From Bradyrhizobium sediminis (GTDB lineage: Bacteria; Pseudomonadota; Alphaproteobacteria; Rhizobiales; Xanthobacteraceae): DNA of 64,000 bases. The stretch spans positions 4,474,501-4,538,500 of the forward strand of contig NZ_CP076134.1 of NCBI RefSeq assembly GCF_018736085.1, written 5' to 3'. Numbering within the stretch: position 1 is the stretch's first letter; each line of letters begins with the position of its first letter. The translations under genes and the position numbers were made by a program. Shown piece after piece: positions 53,293 through 61,643 of this stretch. The notes below the pieces were generated by a model, which saw only the letters and a list, made by a program, of their open reading frames with translations, was not told the DNA's origin and did no database searches.

Positions 53293-54915
53293 CTACTCGC
53301 CCCACGCCGCGAACGCATCGTTGAAGGCGCGTTCGCCGGGTGCGCCCTTTTCGATGGCGATGATGGCGCGGCGCTGGTTGACGTAGACCAGCGGCACGTC
53401 GAACCAGGAGCGCTCCTTCAGGAGCTGCAGGTTGCGCGAGCGTTCGGAATCGACGTTGGACAGGCCAACCAGGAAGAAGCCGTCGGTGACCTTGACGGCC
53501 AGCGCCGACAGCGGCGTGCCGCGCGCCTGCTCGTTGGATTTCATCAGGATGCCCGGCACGTTGCCGACGCCGCCGCCGGTGAAATCCTGCGGCAGGATGA
53601 AGGTCAGCTCCGCGGTATGGCTGGCCGGCAGCGAGGTGTCGGTGTTGCGGCGGAACGACATCGTCATCTTGAACTTGCGGTCGGGGATTTCGATGTCGGC
53701 GCGCACCGCGATATCGGCCTTCTGGTTGCCGGACGCCTTGATCGGTTCGGTACGCCAGATCACCGAGCCGACATATTGCTTGCCCTTGGGATCGCTGGGA
53801 TCCTCGTCATACAGCACCACGCGCTGCGCCACCGGGGCGAGCTGGTCCGACGACGGCTGGCCGACGCGATCTGGAATCTTCGGCTTCGACAGCGACGTCG
53901 AGGGATCCTTCGGGGCTTCGACCACCGCGGGCTGCGACTTGAACAGTCCGCTGACCGCCGTCACCAGCGACTTGCCCCACAGGATGCCGGCGCCCACCAG
54001 AATCAGGACCAGGCCGACCGCGATCGCGCTCTTGAACGGAAACACCGTGCCGGTGCGGACGCGCTTCTTCGGTTCGCGATCCTGGCCGATCCGGGCGCGC
54101 GCGGCGGGCGCCTGCGGCGGCGGCGCATAGCGCTCGGCCTCCTCGACGGATTCGTCATAGGAATAGGGCGCGTCGGGATCGGCGCCGCGATTCTCCATGC
54201 TCGGCTCGAGCCGGTCGAATTCCGGCGAGGGCGAAGGCACGTTGGCATAGGTCTTTCGTGCGGCGCGGCTGGCCTGCGCGGCGGCGCGGCCGAGATCGTC
54301 GGCGTCGGCGGCGATGTCGCGGAAGCCGCGCATGCCCGGCGCCTGCGGGATGGCGCTGTCGGAACCGCGGCGCGGCGCGCCTGACCGCTCCCGGGTCGGC
54401 GGCAGCTGCGGATCCTGCATCGAGACCTGCGGTTGCGGCGGCTGCGGACGCGGCAGCGGCGGCGCGGCGTCGGGGCGCGAGCCGCGCGGGGCGCGGTCAT
54501 CCTGGCCAAGCGGCGGCCGTTCGTTGCGGGCCGGCGGCGGCCCGGGCGGACGCGGCCGCGGCGGTGGCTGCTGCGGCTGGGCGGCGGCCGGCGGCGGCGC
54601 CGGTTCGGCCGGCCGCCCTGCGGGGCGGGTGGTGGCGCGGAAAGAATCGCCGGCGCGGCCTCCGTCGCCGCCGCGGGCGCTGCGCGAGGCGTCGCGGGCG
54701 CGCTGGGCGGCTTCGGATTCGACCTTGCGCACGGCCTCTTCCAGCGACAGCCGCTCGCGGGTGATTTCGGATTCGCTCAAGGGAGGCTGCACGCTGCGCA
54801 GCTGCGCGATCAGCGCGGTGCGCGCCCGCTCATACAGCGCGCGGCGGCTCTCGCCGGGGGCACTGGGATCCAGTCCGGCAATGGCGCGGGCGATCAGCGG
54901 GTAGTAATCAGCCAT
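53293..54915 (-). CDS. Membrane-anchored Pro-rich protein with conserved periplasmic domain
   Basis: A 540-residue protein with three parts. The N-terminal about 75 residues are conserved and helical (MADYYPLIARAIAGLDPSAP and ALYERARTALIAQLRSVQPP). Then comes a long disordered, Pro/Arg-rich region to about residue 295. A single membrane helix follows (FPFKSAIAVGLVLILVGAGI, residues about 305-325). The C-terminal about 190 residues appear periplasmic and folded: RVVLYDEDPSDPKGKQYVGS, KFKMTMSFRRNTDTSLPASH, LTFILPQDFTGGGVGNVPGI and TPLSALAVKVTDGFFLVGLS. I recognise it as a conserved hypothetical of Bradyrhizobiaceae only. It is next to purA; a small piece of it is duplicated at 51235. Confidence 0.78.
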   Translation of the reverse strand: MADYYPLIARAIAGLDPSAPGESRRALYERARTALIAQLRSVQPPLSESEITRERLSLEEAVRKVESEAAQRARDASRSARGGDGGRAGDSFRATTRPAGRPAEPAPPPAAAQPQQPPPRPRPPGPPPARNERPPLGQDDRAPRGSRPDAAPPLPRPQPPQPQVSMQDPQLPPTRERSGAPRRGSDSAIPQAPGMRGFRDIAADADDLGRAAAQASRAARKTYANVPSPSPEFDRLEPSMENRGADPDAPYSYDESVEEAERYAPPPQAPAARARIGQDREPKKRVRTGTVFPFKSAIAVGLVLILVGAGILWGKSLVTAVSGLFKSQPAVVEAPKDPSTSLSKPKIPDRVGQPSSDQLAPVAQRVVLYDEDPSDPKGKQYVGSVIWRTEPIKASGNQKADIAVRADIEIPDRKFKMTMSFRRNTDTSLPASHTAELTFILPQDFTGGGVGNVPGILMKSNEQARGTPLSALAVKVTDGFFLVGLSNVDSERSRNLQLLKERSWFDVPLVYVNQRRAIIAIEKGAPGERAFNDAFAAWGE

Positions 54916-54952
54916 TTGTACTCAACAATGCGGACTTCCCGGTAATATCTCG

Positions 54953-56245
54953 TTAAGCCTCGAACGGGTTCTGTACCAGAATAGTATCTTCGCGTTCGGG
55001 GCTGGTGGAAAGCAAGGCGATTGGACAGCCTACCAATTCCTCGACCCGGCGGACATATTTGATGGCCTGGGCCGGCAAATCCGCCCAGGAACGGGCATTG
55101 GCGGTCGGCTCCTTCCAGCCTTCGATGGTCTCGTAGACCGGAACCACCCGGGCCTGGGCGCCCTCGCCCGCCGGCAGATGGTCGATCTCCTTACCATCAA
55201 GCATATAACCGGTGCAGACCTCGATGGCGTCGAAACCATCGAGAATATCCAGCTTGGTCAGCGCCAGTCCATTGATGCCGCAGGTCCGCACAGTCTGGCG
55301 CACCAGCACCGCGTCGAACCAGCCGCAGCGCCGCGGCCGGCCGGTATTGGTGCCGAACTCGCGGCCGCGCTCGCCGATCCGGCGGCCGATCTCGTTGTCC
55401 TGTTCGGTCGGGAACGGGCCCTGGCCGACCCGGGTCGTATAGGCCTTGCAGATCCCGAGCACGTAGCCGACCGCACTCGGCCCCATGCCGGTGCCGGTCG
55501 CCGCCTGCGCCGCGACGGTGTTGGACGAGGTGACGTAGGGGTAGGTGCCGTGGTCGACATCCAGCAGCGCACCCTGCGCGCCCTCGAACAGGATGCGCTT
55601 GCCCTCGCGGCGCTTCTGGTCGAGCAGCCGCCACACCGTCTCGGCGTAAGGCAGAAGCTGCGGCGCCAGCGCGGTCAGTTCCTTCAGGATGCCCGCGCCA
55701 TCGATCTCGTCCAGCTTGAGCCCGCGGCGCAGCGCATTGTGATGCGCCAAGAGCCGGTCGATCTTGTGCGGCAGCGTATCGAGATCGGCGAGGTCCATCA
55801 GCCGGATGGCGCGGCGGCCGACCTTGTCTTCATAGGCCGGACCGATGCCGCGCCGCGTGGTGCCGATCGCGGTCAGGGCCGAGGCGGATTCGCGGATCGA
55901 ATCGAGGTCGCGATGCAGGGGCAGGATCAGCGTGACATTCTCGGCGATGCGCAGATTGTCCGGGCTGATGGCGACGCCCTGGCTCTTCAGTTTTGTCACT
56001 TCATCGAGGAAGGCCTGCGGGTCGAACACCACGCCGTTCCCGATCACCGCGAGCTTCGACGGCCGCAGCACGCCGGAGGGCAACAGCGCCAGCTTGTAGG
56101 TGATGCCGTTGATGACGAGGGTATGGCCGGCATTGTGGCCACCCTGGAAGCGCACGACGATATCGGCCTGCTCCGACAACCAATCGACAATCTTGCCCTT
56201 CCCTTCGTCACCCCATTGGGCGCCGACGACGACGACATTGGCCAT
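54953..56245 (-). CDS. purA: Adenylosuccinate synthetase PurA
   Basis: A 430-residue GTP-dependent enzyme that joins IMP and aspartate, the first committed step to AMP. The P-loop-like active site GDEGKGK is at residues 12-18, followed by [20 protein letters not shown]. The IMP/aspartate-binding region [20 protein letters not shown] and the GTP-binding [16 protein letters not shown] are present, and the C-terminus is normal. The ATG at 56245 is the family start; the frame is open further upstream but the added sequence overlaps a palindromic repeat. It is cytoplasmic and separated from the gene at 53293 by 37 bp. Confidence 0.97.
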   Translation of the reverse strand: MANVVVVGAQWGDEGKGKIVDWLSEQADIVVRFQGGHNAGHTLVINGITYKLALLPSGVLRPSKLAVIGNGVVFDPQAFLDEVTKLKSQGVAISPDNLRIAENVTLILPLHRDLDSIRESASALTAIGTTRRGIGPAYEDKVGRRAIRLMDLADLDTLPHKIDRLLAHHNALRRGLKLDEIDGAGILKELTALAPQLLPYAETVWRLLDQKRREGKRILFEGAQGALLDVDHGTYPYVTSSNTVAAQAATGTGMGPSAVGYVLGICKAYTTRVGQGPFPTEQDNEIGRRIGERGREFGTNTGRPRRCGWFDAVLVRQTVRTCGINGLALTKLDILDGFDAIEVCTGYMLDGKEIDHLPAGEGAQARVVPVYETIEGWKEPTANARSWADLPAQAIKYVRRVEELVGCPIALLSTSPEREDTILVQNPFEA

Positions 56246-56279
56246 TTCGTAAGTTATCCCTCTGCAACTCGCTTCGTTG

Positions 56280-56350
56280 GAGCACGATCTCCGGGGCAAC
56301 CGGCCGGCTTGTCCCGAAGGAAACCGGTCCCGCTTTTCCGGATCATGCTC
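56280..56350. repeat. Palindromic repeat upstream of purA (GATCATGC type)
   Basis: Arms GAGCACGATC and GATCATGCTC with inner CCGGGGCAACCGG- and CCGGTCCCGCTTTTCCGG-type palindromes. It is related to the hairpin between napD and napA. It lies in the 309-bp gap between purA and the NRAMP-type gene, in which no gene is seen. Confidence 0.65.
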
Positions 56351-56554
56351 GCGCGTACGCCCCCAGCCAAAACACGGCCGGGGCCGCTCGCATGCGAGGC
56401 ACACCATCGGATAAAGGAAGCAGGTGATCTAGGCAAGCAAGAACGGGGCCTCGGGACCGGGTTAGAAGAGCCTCAACCCATTGATATCCCCTGAAAATTT
56501 GTGGCCGTACGATGGCAATCGTGCAGGGCGGCGACGGCCGGGTATGGCGGCCTT

Positions 56555-57832
56555 CTAACGCAGCGCGAAAAACCCCAGCGATGCCGCGGCCATCACCGCG
56601 GTCGCGGCCCAGCCCGAGATCGCCATCGACCGCGATACCGTCAACCGCCCCATCACCCGCGGGTTGCGGACGATCAGCATCATCACCGCCATCAGGGGCG
56701 CTGCCAGCACGCCATTGACGACCGCCGCCCAATACAGCGCCTTCACCGGATCGAGCCCGACGAAATTGAGCGCCGCGCCGAGCAATGTCGCCACCGCGAT
56801 CGTCGCATAGAAGGCACGGGCGTCGTTGGGCCGGGCGTCGAGGCTTTCGGCCCAGCCGAACACCTCGCTGACCGCATAGGCCGCCGAACCTGCCAGCACC
56901 GGCACCGCCAACAGGCCGGTGCCGATAATGCCCATGGCGAACAGCGCAAAGGCGAACCCGCCGGCGATCGGACGCAGCGCCTCGGCGGCCTGCGCCGAGG
57001 TGGCGATATCGGTAATTCCGTGTGCGTGCAGCGTCGCCGCGGTGGCGAACACGATCGCCAGCGACACCAGCGAACTGAACGCCATCCCGGTGATCGTATC
57101 GATGCGGATGCGGGCAAGCTCCGGCCCCGCGGTCTTCGGCGCCACGCAAAGCGGTTTGGCGTGGTGGCGGTGCTGCTCCTCGACTTCCTGTCCGGCCTGC
57201 CAGAAGAACAGATAGGGGCTGATGGTGGTGCCGAGGATCGCCACCATCGCCATGGCGGAAGCGCCGGTGAGGTCGATGGTCGGAATGAACAGCGATTTCA
57301 GCGCGGCCGTCCACGGCACGTCGGCGACGAACACGACGGCGACATAGGAGAACAGCGAAAGCGTCGTCCATTTCAGGACCGCCGCATAGCGCGGATAGCT
57401 CAGCCAGACCTCGAGCACGATACAGACGATGCCGAACAGCAAGGTGTAAAGCTGCACCGGCCCGCCGATCAGCAGCTGAAGTGCCGCGCCCATCGCGCCG
57501 AGATCGGCGCCGAGGTTGATGATGTTGGCAACCAGGAGCAGCGTCACGACCAGCCGCAGCAGCCACGGCGGGTAATGCCGCTTCAGATTGAGCGCGATGC
57601 CGCGCCCGGTAACGCGGCCGATCTGGGCCGCGACCTCCTGGATCACCACCATCAGCGGAAAACTAAGGACGAACGTCCACGCCAATCCGAAGCCGAACTG
57701 CGCGCCGATCTGGCTGTGGGTGGCGATCCCGCTGGGATCGTCGTCCGCCGCGCCGGTCACGAGACCGGGACCGAGCCGGCTCCACAGACGGCCGAGCAGG
57801 CTGCCGGCCGGTTTATCGGGTGATTCGTTCAT
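56555..57832 (-). CDS. NRAMP-related divalent metal transporter with altered metal-site motifs
   Basis: A 425-residue membrane protein with about eleven helices and the NRAMP/SLC11 fold. Transmembrane helix 1 reads GPGLVTGAADDDPSGIATHS instead of the DPGN form (Asp32 kept, Asn replaced by Gly), and helix 6 reads ILGTTISPYLFFWQ where classical manganese/iron NRAMPs have MPH, so the metal-binding Met is Ser. Other family patterns are intact, such as FGFGLAWTFVLSFPLMVVIQ. The changes predict a different ion preference from MntH, possibly magnesium as in NRAMP-related magnesium transporters, or another substrate. It has no manganese riboswitch or regulator nearby. It is upstream of purA on the same strand, 309 bp away. 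Confidence 0.85.
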   Translation of the reverse strand: MNESPDKPAGSLLGRLWSRLGPGLVTGAADDDPSGIATHSQIGAQFGFGLAWTFVLSFPLMVVIQEVAAQIGRVTGRGIALNLKRHYPPWLLRLVVTLLLVANIINLGADLGAMGAALQLLIGGPVQLYTLLFGIVCIVLEVWLSYPRYAAVLKWTTLSLFSYVAVVFVADVPWTAALKSLFIPTIDLTGASAMAMVAILGTTISPYLFFWQAGQEVEEQHRHHAKPLCVAPKTAGPELARIRIDTITGMAFSSLVSLAIVFATAATLHAHGITDIATSAQAAEALRPIAGGFAFALFAMGIIGTGLLAVPVLAGSAAYAVSEVFGWAESLDARPNDARAFYATIAVATLLGAALNFVGLDPVKALYWAAVVNGVLAAPLMAVMMLIVRNPRVMGRLTVSRSMAISGWAATAVMAAASLGFFALR

Positions 57833-57868
57833 GTCACCAGCTTAGCCGGTAAGCTGGGCACCGCCCGT

Positions 57869-58384
57869 TTACCAGCGGTCGCGCCAGCGCCCGAACCGGC
57901 CGCGGCCGTAATTGGAATTGAGCTTGGCTTTTTGCTCATCGCTCAACGTTGCGTAGAACACCTCCAGCGCGGGCCGCATGGTGCGAATCGCCTGCAGCAT
58001 CGTGTCCATGCGCTTTTCCATGGCCTCGGTTCGCCCCACGATGGTTTCGGGAACATCGGTCTGGCAGGCGTTGCGCATGACCTCGGCCGACTTGATCGAC
58101 GCCGCCTTGAATTCGTCGAACTTGCCGCGCTGCGCGTCGGTCAGCTTGACCAGCTCGGCGATCCTGTCGGCCCGCCACTCCGCAAATCCGGTTGCGCCCG
58201 GATTGCACATGGCGCCGAAACCGCGGCGGCCCATCATTCCCGGCCCCATCATGCCGGGACCCGACATCATGCCCGGGCCCATGAATCCGGGCCCCGGACC
58301 GGGCTGTGCGGTGGCGGTCGCCAGCAGCGCGCTGACGCCCAAGGCTGCGGAAGCAACCAGCACGATCCCGAATCTTGCTGCCAT
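57869..58384 (-). CDS. Spy/CpxP-family periplasmic protein
   Basis: A 171-residue exported protein. The signal peptide ends near ATATAQP. A Gly/Pro/Met-rich linker (GPGMMSGPGMMGPGMMGRRG) follows, with a Met pattern that could bind copper. The helical C-terminal domain has the LTxxQ-type repeats LTDAQRGKFDEFKAASIKS and LSDEQKAKLNSNYGRGR. Spy-like proteins act as ATP-independent periplasmic chaperones under envelope stress. The DUF2892 gene lies 56 bp upstream on the same strand and a FixK/FNR-type box precedes that gene, so low-oxygen induction is possible. Confidence 0.85.
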   Translation of the reverse strand: MAARFGIVLVASAALGVSALLATATAQPGPGPGFMGPGMMSGPGMMGPGMMGRRGFGAMCNPGATGFAEWRADRIAELVKLTDAQRGKFDEFKAASIKSAEVMRNACQTDVPETIVGRTEAMEKRMDTMLQAIRTMRPALEVFYATLSDEQKAKLNSNYGRGRFGRWRDRW

Positions 58385-58440
58385 GGTGTTCTCTCCGGTT
58401 CAGGGGCACGAGGCCCAGATCGATTGAACGACGCGCGCCG

Positions 58441-58653
58441 TCAGCTCTGCTGTTTGAGCGGACAGGTGGACATGCCGAACAGCGAGTAGGCCGGGCAATA
58501 GCCAAAGGCAGCTGTCAGCAAGGGCACCACACCGATCCAGCCGACCCAATTCCAGCCGGTCTGCGAGAAGCCGATGGGAATGGCGTATGCGATCAGCAGA
58601 AGCCCCACTACGACACGTATGATCCGATCGACCGATCCAACGTTCCTGCTCAT
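58441..58653 (-). CDS. DUF2892-type small membrane protein (YgaP-like)
   Basis: A 70-residue protein with two membrane helices: DRIIRVVVGLLLIAYAIPIG and VGWIGVVPLLTAAFGYCPAY, followed by SLFGMSTCPLKQQS. The first residues MSRNVGSVDR are typical of DUF2892. The two Cys near the C-terminus (YCPAY, TCPLK) occur in many members, which are often found with rhodanese domains. No rhodanese is fused here. The function is unknown. It is upstream of the Spy/CpxP gene on the same strand, and a FixK/FNR-type palindrome lies 78 bp before its start. Confidence 0.87.
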   Translation of the reverse strand: MSRNVGSVDRIIRVVVGLLLIAYAIPIGFSQTGWNWVGWIGVVPLLTAAFGYCPAYSLFGMSTCPLKQQS

Positions 58654-58730
58654 GATGCGCGATCCTTTCGAGATTGCGGGTAAAGGGCGACTTTAATTGC
58701 ACAACGATATCGGACCGCCGTCGCCAGACA

Positions 58731-58744
58731 TTGACGTGAGTCAA
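58731..58744. promoter_or_regulatory. FixK/FNR-type box upstream of the DUF2892 gene
   Basis: TTGA-CGTGAG-TCAA is an exact TTGA-N6-TCAA palindrome, 78 bp before the DUF2892 start codon. The TMEM175-type gene ends 62 bp to the right, on the same strand. Confidence 0.62.
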
Positions 58745-58805
58745 ACCCGCACGCCGGAAGCCGGTAAACCTAGTGTGTAATGAACGGCCGCGACCGTTCG
58801 ATCCG

Positions 58806-59435
58806 TCACGTATCCGTCATCCGCGGAAGTTTCAAAACCGCGAACAGCGTGACGGGAAACGTCAGCACCCACATCAAGCGGCCCGCGGTGGAATCCAGCA
58901 AGGCCACTGCGATCGAAGCCGCGAATACTGCCGCCGACAGCAGTGGAACGAGAATCAGCTCGCGCCCGATATCGCGAGGCGCGGTCTTGGCGATGAGATC
59001 GGCATGACGCGCCGCGTACCAACCGGTTGCTGCCAGAAGCAACAGCGTCGTCATCATGCTCGCTGCATATACCATGGTTGCGACCTTGTTGGAGTACTCA
59101 CTGACGAGGCTTGTCACAAACGGCACCAGGCCGACCGACATCAGGAACAGCAGATTGAGCTGCATCAGCCGACGATCGACACGTTCGATGTAGGAGAACT
59201 TCTGGTGGTGGGCGAGCCAGATCGACCCGACGACGACGAAGCTCAACGCGTACATCCCGAGCTTGGGAAGGATTCCAACCAGGGCGTCCGCGAGTTGGGA
59301 ATCGCTGACACTGCCGCTCATTGGGGGAAGCCTGATATCGAGAACCAGCAGCGTCATCGCAACGGCAATCACCCCGTCGCTGAAAGCAAGCATTCGCTCC
59401 GGACCGTAAATTCGGCGTACTGGCGCCTGAGCCAT
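58806..59435 (-). CDS. TMEM175-family potassium channel-like protein (DUF1211)
   Basis: A 209-residue membrane protein with about six hydrophobic helices. The family motif FSDGVxxxxxTLL is exact (RMLAFSDGVIAVAMTLLVLD) near residue 20, and the second signature region reads FVVVGSIWLAHHQKFSYIER. Bacterial TMEM175 proteins form tetrameric potassium channels without the classical selectivity filter. The start at 59435 follows GAGGAGG and is preferred to an upstream in-frame ATG. It is divergent from the LiaF-like small gene, with a FixK/FNR-type box between them. Confidence 0.9.
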   Translation of the reverse strand: MAQAPVRRIYGPERMLAFSDGVIAVAMTLLVLDIRLPPMSGSVSDSQLADALVGILPKLGMYALSFVVVGSIWLAHHQKFSYIERVDRRLMQLNLLFLMSVGLVPFVTSLVSEYSNKVATMVYAASMMTTLLLLAATGWYAARHADLIAKTAPRDIGRELILVPLLSAAVFAASIAVALLDSTAGRLMWVLTFPVTLFAVLKLPRMTDT

Positions 59436-59516
59436 TCGACCCCTCCTCGTCCAATCGAAATGTGACGGGATGCTTCGCAACCTGATGGAGGTTCTGTTGA
59501 TTTTTCCTGCCCTGGG

Positions 59517-59530
59517 TTGACGCAGGTCAA
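59517..59530. promoter_or_regulatory. FixK/FNR-type box between divergent small genes
   Basis: TTGA-CGCAGG-TCAA lies 76 bp before the LiaF-like gene (forward) and 82 bp before the TMEM175-type gene (reverse). It could serve either or both. Confidence 0.6.
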
Positions 59531-59605
59531 GGGCGTAGCAGCATTATATTGACAGTGTTATTAATAGTGCGATCAGTTCGGCACTGAGAGCCTGTGGAGG
59601 CGAAC

Positions 59606-59779
59606 ATGCATTTGCATATCGGTGCGGTGATCCTGATCCTGCTCGGCGTCGTCTTCCTCCTGATCAATCTCGATGTCGCGCCGGCGGCGGAAATCAAGAA
59701 GCTGCTGGCGCAATGGTGGCCCCTGCTGCTCATCGTCGTCGGCGTCACGGTGATGCTGCGGCCCCGCCGCGCCAGGTAG
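59606..59779 (+). CDS. Small two-helix membrane protein, LiaI/LiaF-like region
   Basis: A 57-residue protein starting MHLHIGAVILILLGVVFLLI, then NLDVAPAAEIKKLLAQWWPL and LLIVVGVTVMLRPRRAR. Two hydrophobic helices are linked by a short amphipathic stretch with a conserved-looking WWPLLLI. This is the LiaI-LiaF-type transmembrane region (DUF5668-like) found in small envelope-stress proteins. The start at 59606 follows GGAGGCGA by 4 nt; an ATG four codons upstream is an alternative. A FixK/FNR-type box precedes it. Confidence 0.78.
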   Translation: MHLHIGAVILILLGVVFLLINLDVAPAAEIKKLLAQWWPLLLIVVGVTVMLRPRRAR

Positions 59780-59797
59780 CGCCGGCCGCGAGGCACC

Positions 59798-59962
59798 GTG
59801 CCTCGCCTGCTGGTGCTGACGGCGATCGCACTGGTCCTGGTGATGCTGCCGGGCGCGACCTTGTGGCGCCGGCTCGGCTATGTCCCGGCTGAAGCGGACA
59901 AGATCCGAGCAGGCGTGACGACGCGCCCGAAACTCTGCTATCTGAACTTCCAGGATATCTGA
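59798..59962 (+). CDS. Possible 54-residue exported or membrane protein, GTG start
   Basis: A short open frame from a GTG, preceded by GAGG at 4 nt, encodes a hydrophobic start (PRLLVLTAIALVLVMLPGAT) and a polar C-terminal half of about 32 residues with one Cys (RAGVTTRPKLCYLNFQDI). It fills the gap between the LiaF-like gene and ybaK with little free space, so it may be the second gene of a three-gene transcript. No family is recognised. Short length and a GTG start make the call tentative. Confidence 0.45.
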   Translation: MPRLLVLTAIALVLVMLPGATLWRRLGYVPAEADKIRAGVTTRPKLCYLNFQDI

Positions 59963-59979
59963 CGAGGAGCGGCGGCGCC

Positions 59980-60456
59980 ATGTCGAAGACCACGCCTGCG
60001 ACCCTTGCGCTGCGGAAGCTTGGCTGCGCCTTCAAGCTGCACACTTATGTCTACGATTCCAATGTGGACAACAAGATCGGCCTGCAGGCCGCCGAGGCGC
60101 TCGGCGTCGAACCGAAGCGCATGCTGAAGACCCTGATGGCCGAGGTCGACGGCAAGCCGGTCTGCGTGATCGTGCCGTCGGATCGCGAAGTCAGCATGAA
60201 GAAGCTCGCCGCGGCGTTCGACGGCAAGGCGGCTAACATGATGCGCCCGGCCGATGCCGAGCGGCTGACCGGCTATCATGTCGGCGGCATCAGCCCGTTC
60301 GGGCAAAAGCGGCGCGTGCCGGTCGCGATCGAACAGGCGGCGCTCAGCCATCTGACCGTGTTCGTCAATGGCGGGCAGCGCGGCCTACAGATCGAGATCG
60401 ATCCCAATGACGCCGCCCTGGCCGCGGGCGCCGTTGCTGACGAACTGACGGCCTAG
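59980..60456 (+). CDS. ybaK: YbaK/ProX-type Cys-tRNA(Pro) deacylase
   Basis: A 158-residue protein of the INS (YbaK) superfamily of trans-editing enzymes, which remove mischarged amino acids from tRNA. The family pattern is visible: LRKLGCAFKLHTYVYDSNVD, then IGLQAAEALGVEPKRMLKTL, VCVIVPSDREVSMKKLAAAF and GYHVGGISPFGQKRRVPVAI, where GGISPFGQ is the conserved substrate-pocket loop. The length matches YbaK, so hydrolysis of Cys-tRNA(Pro) is the likely role. The start follows GAGGAG. It is independent of the EamA gene downstream. Confidence 0.92.
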   Translation: MSKTTPATLALRKLGCAFKLHTYVYDSNVDNKIGLQAAEALGVEPKRMLKTLMAEVDGKPVCVIVPSDREVSMKKLAAAFDGKAANMMRPADAERLTGYHVGGISPFGQKRRVPVAIEQAALSHLTVFVNGGQRGLQIEIDPNDAALAAGAVADELTA

Positions 60457-60603
60457 GGGCGGAGCGCGGCTCCCACCGGAACAACCTTGCCCTGCATGGT
60501 CGCATGCGTCCAGCGCCGTTGAAAGCGGATGGAAATCCGTGTCTTTGAGGCATGCCGGGCGAACATTCCGGCCCGGCTGTCCGCGCCGGGCGGGCGCGGC
60601 GTC

Positions 60604-61557
60604 ATGAACCGAGCTCAGCGAATGTCTGCTTCCGATCCGACCACCAATGCCGCCCCTTCCGGGAACTGGATCGCCAACCAGCCCTATCTGCTGCTGTCCA
60701 TCACCTCGCTGTGCTGGGCCGGCAACGCCATCGTCGGCCGGCTCGCCGCCGGGCATATCCCCCCGGTGACGCTGTCGTTCCTGCGCTGGTCGCTGGCGTT
60801 CCTCATCATCCTGCCGTTCGCCTGGAACCATCTGATGCGCGACTGGGCCGCGATACGCCGCCACCTCGGCACCATGGTGATTCTGTCCATCACGGGGATC
60901 GGCGCCTTCAACACCATGCAATACTGGGCGCTCGAGCATACCCAGGCGCTGAACACGCTGTTGCTGCAATCGGCCGGACCGCTGTTCGTCGCGGCATGGT
61001 CGCTGGTCCTGCTCGGCGTCCGGCTGACGCTGGCGCAGGCCGGCGGGCTCGCGCTGTCGCTGGTCGGCGTGCTGGTGATCCTGCTGCACGGCGACCTGAC
61101 CACGCTGAAGAATATCGAGTTCAACGCCGGCGATATCATCTTCGTCGCCGCGCTGGCGATCTTTGGGCTGTATTCGGCGCTGTCGTTCAAGCGTCCGCGG
61201 ATTCACGGCCTGTCGTTCGTCGGCTTCACCTTCGGCTGCGGCGCGGCCGTGCTGATTCCGTTGCTGATCTGGGAACTGCTCGCCCGGCCGGTGATGCGGA
61301 TCGATACTGCCAACCTCCTGTCGCTGTTCTACGTCGCGGTGTTTCCCTCGACGCTGGCCTATCTGTGCTTCAATCGCGGCGTGCAGCTGATCGGCGCCAA
61401 CCGCGCGGCACCCTTCTTTCACGTCATCCCGGTGTTCGGAGCGGCGATGGCCATCGTGTTTCTCGGCGAGCAGCCGCAACCGTTCCACGTCATCGGCTTC
61501 GCGCTGGTGCTAACCGGCGTTTTCGTCGCCTCGCGAAGGCCCGCCGCGGCGGGCTGA
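60604..61557 (+). CDS. EamA/DMT-family transporter
   Basis: A 317-residue inner-membrane protein with about ten helices arranged as two EamA repeats. Repeat 1 contains LCWAGNAIVGRLAAGHIPPV and TLSFLRWSLAFLIILPFAWN; repeat 2 contains SLFYVAVFPSTLAYLCFNRG and FHVIPVFGAAMAIVFLGEQP. Such proteins export amino acids or other small metabolites; the substrate is unknown. The ATG at 60604 is chosen; a further ATG at 60622 (MSASDPTTN) is equally plausible, while upstream codons have no support. It is followed after 86 bp by the MCE gene. Confidence 0.88.
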   Translation: MNRAQRMSASDPTTNAAPSGNWIANQPYLLLSITSLCWAGNAIVGRLAAGHIPPVTLSFLRWSLAFLIILPFAWNHLMRDWAAIRRHLGTMVILSITGIGAFNTMQYWALEHTQALNTLLLQSAGPLFVAAWSLVLLGVRLTLAQAGGLALSLVGVLVILLHGDLTTLKNIEFNAGDIIFVAALAIFGLYSALSFKRPRIHGLSFVGFTFGCGAAVLIPLLIWELLARPVMRIDTANLLSLFYVAVFPSTLAYLCFNRGVQLIGANRAAPFFHVIPVFGAAMAIVFLGEQPQPFHVIGFALVLTGVFVASRRPAAAG

Positions 61558-61643
61558 CCCGCCGCAGACCCGTTCGGAAAGCGGTGACGCGGGACGGCAA
61601 GTGCGCTATCTCTTGCCGCTGTTTGCAGCTGGATTCTTCGAAC

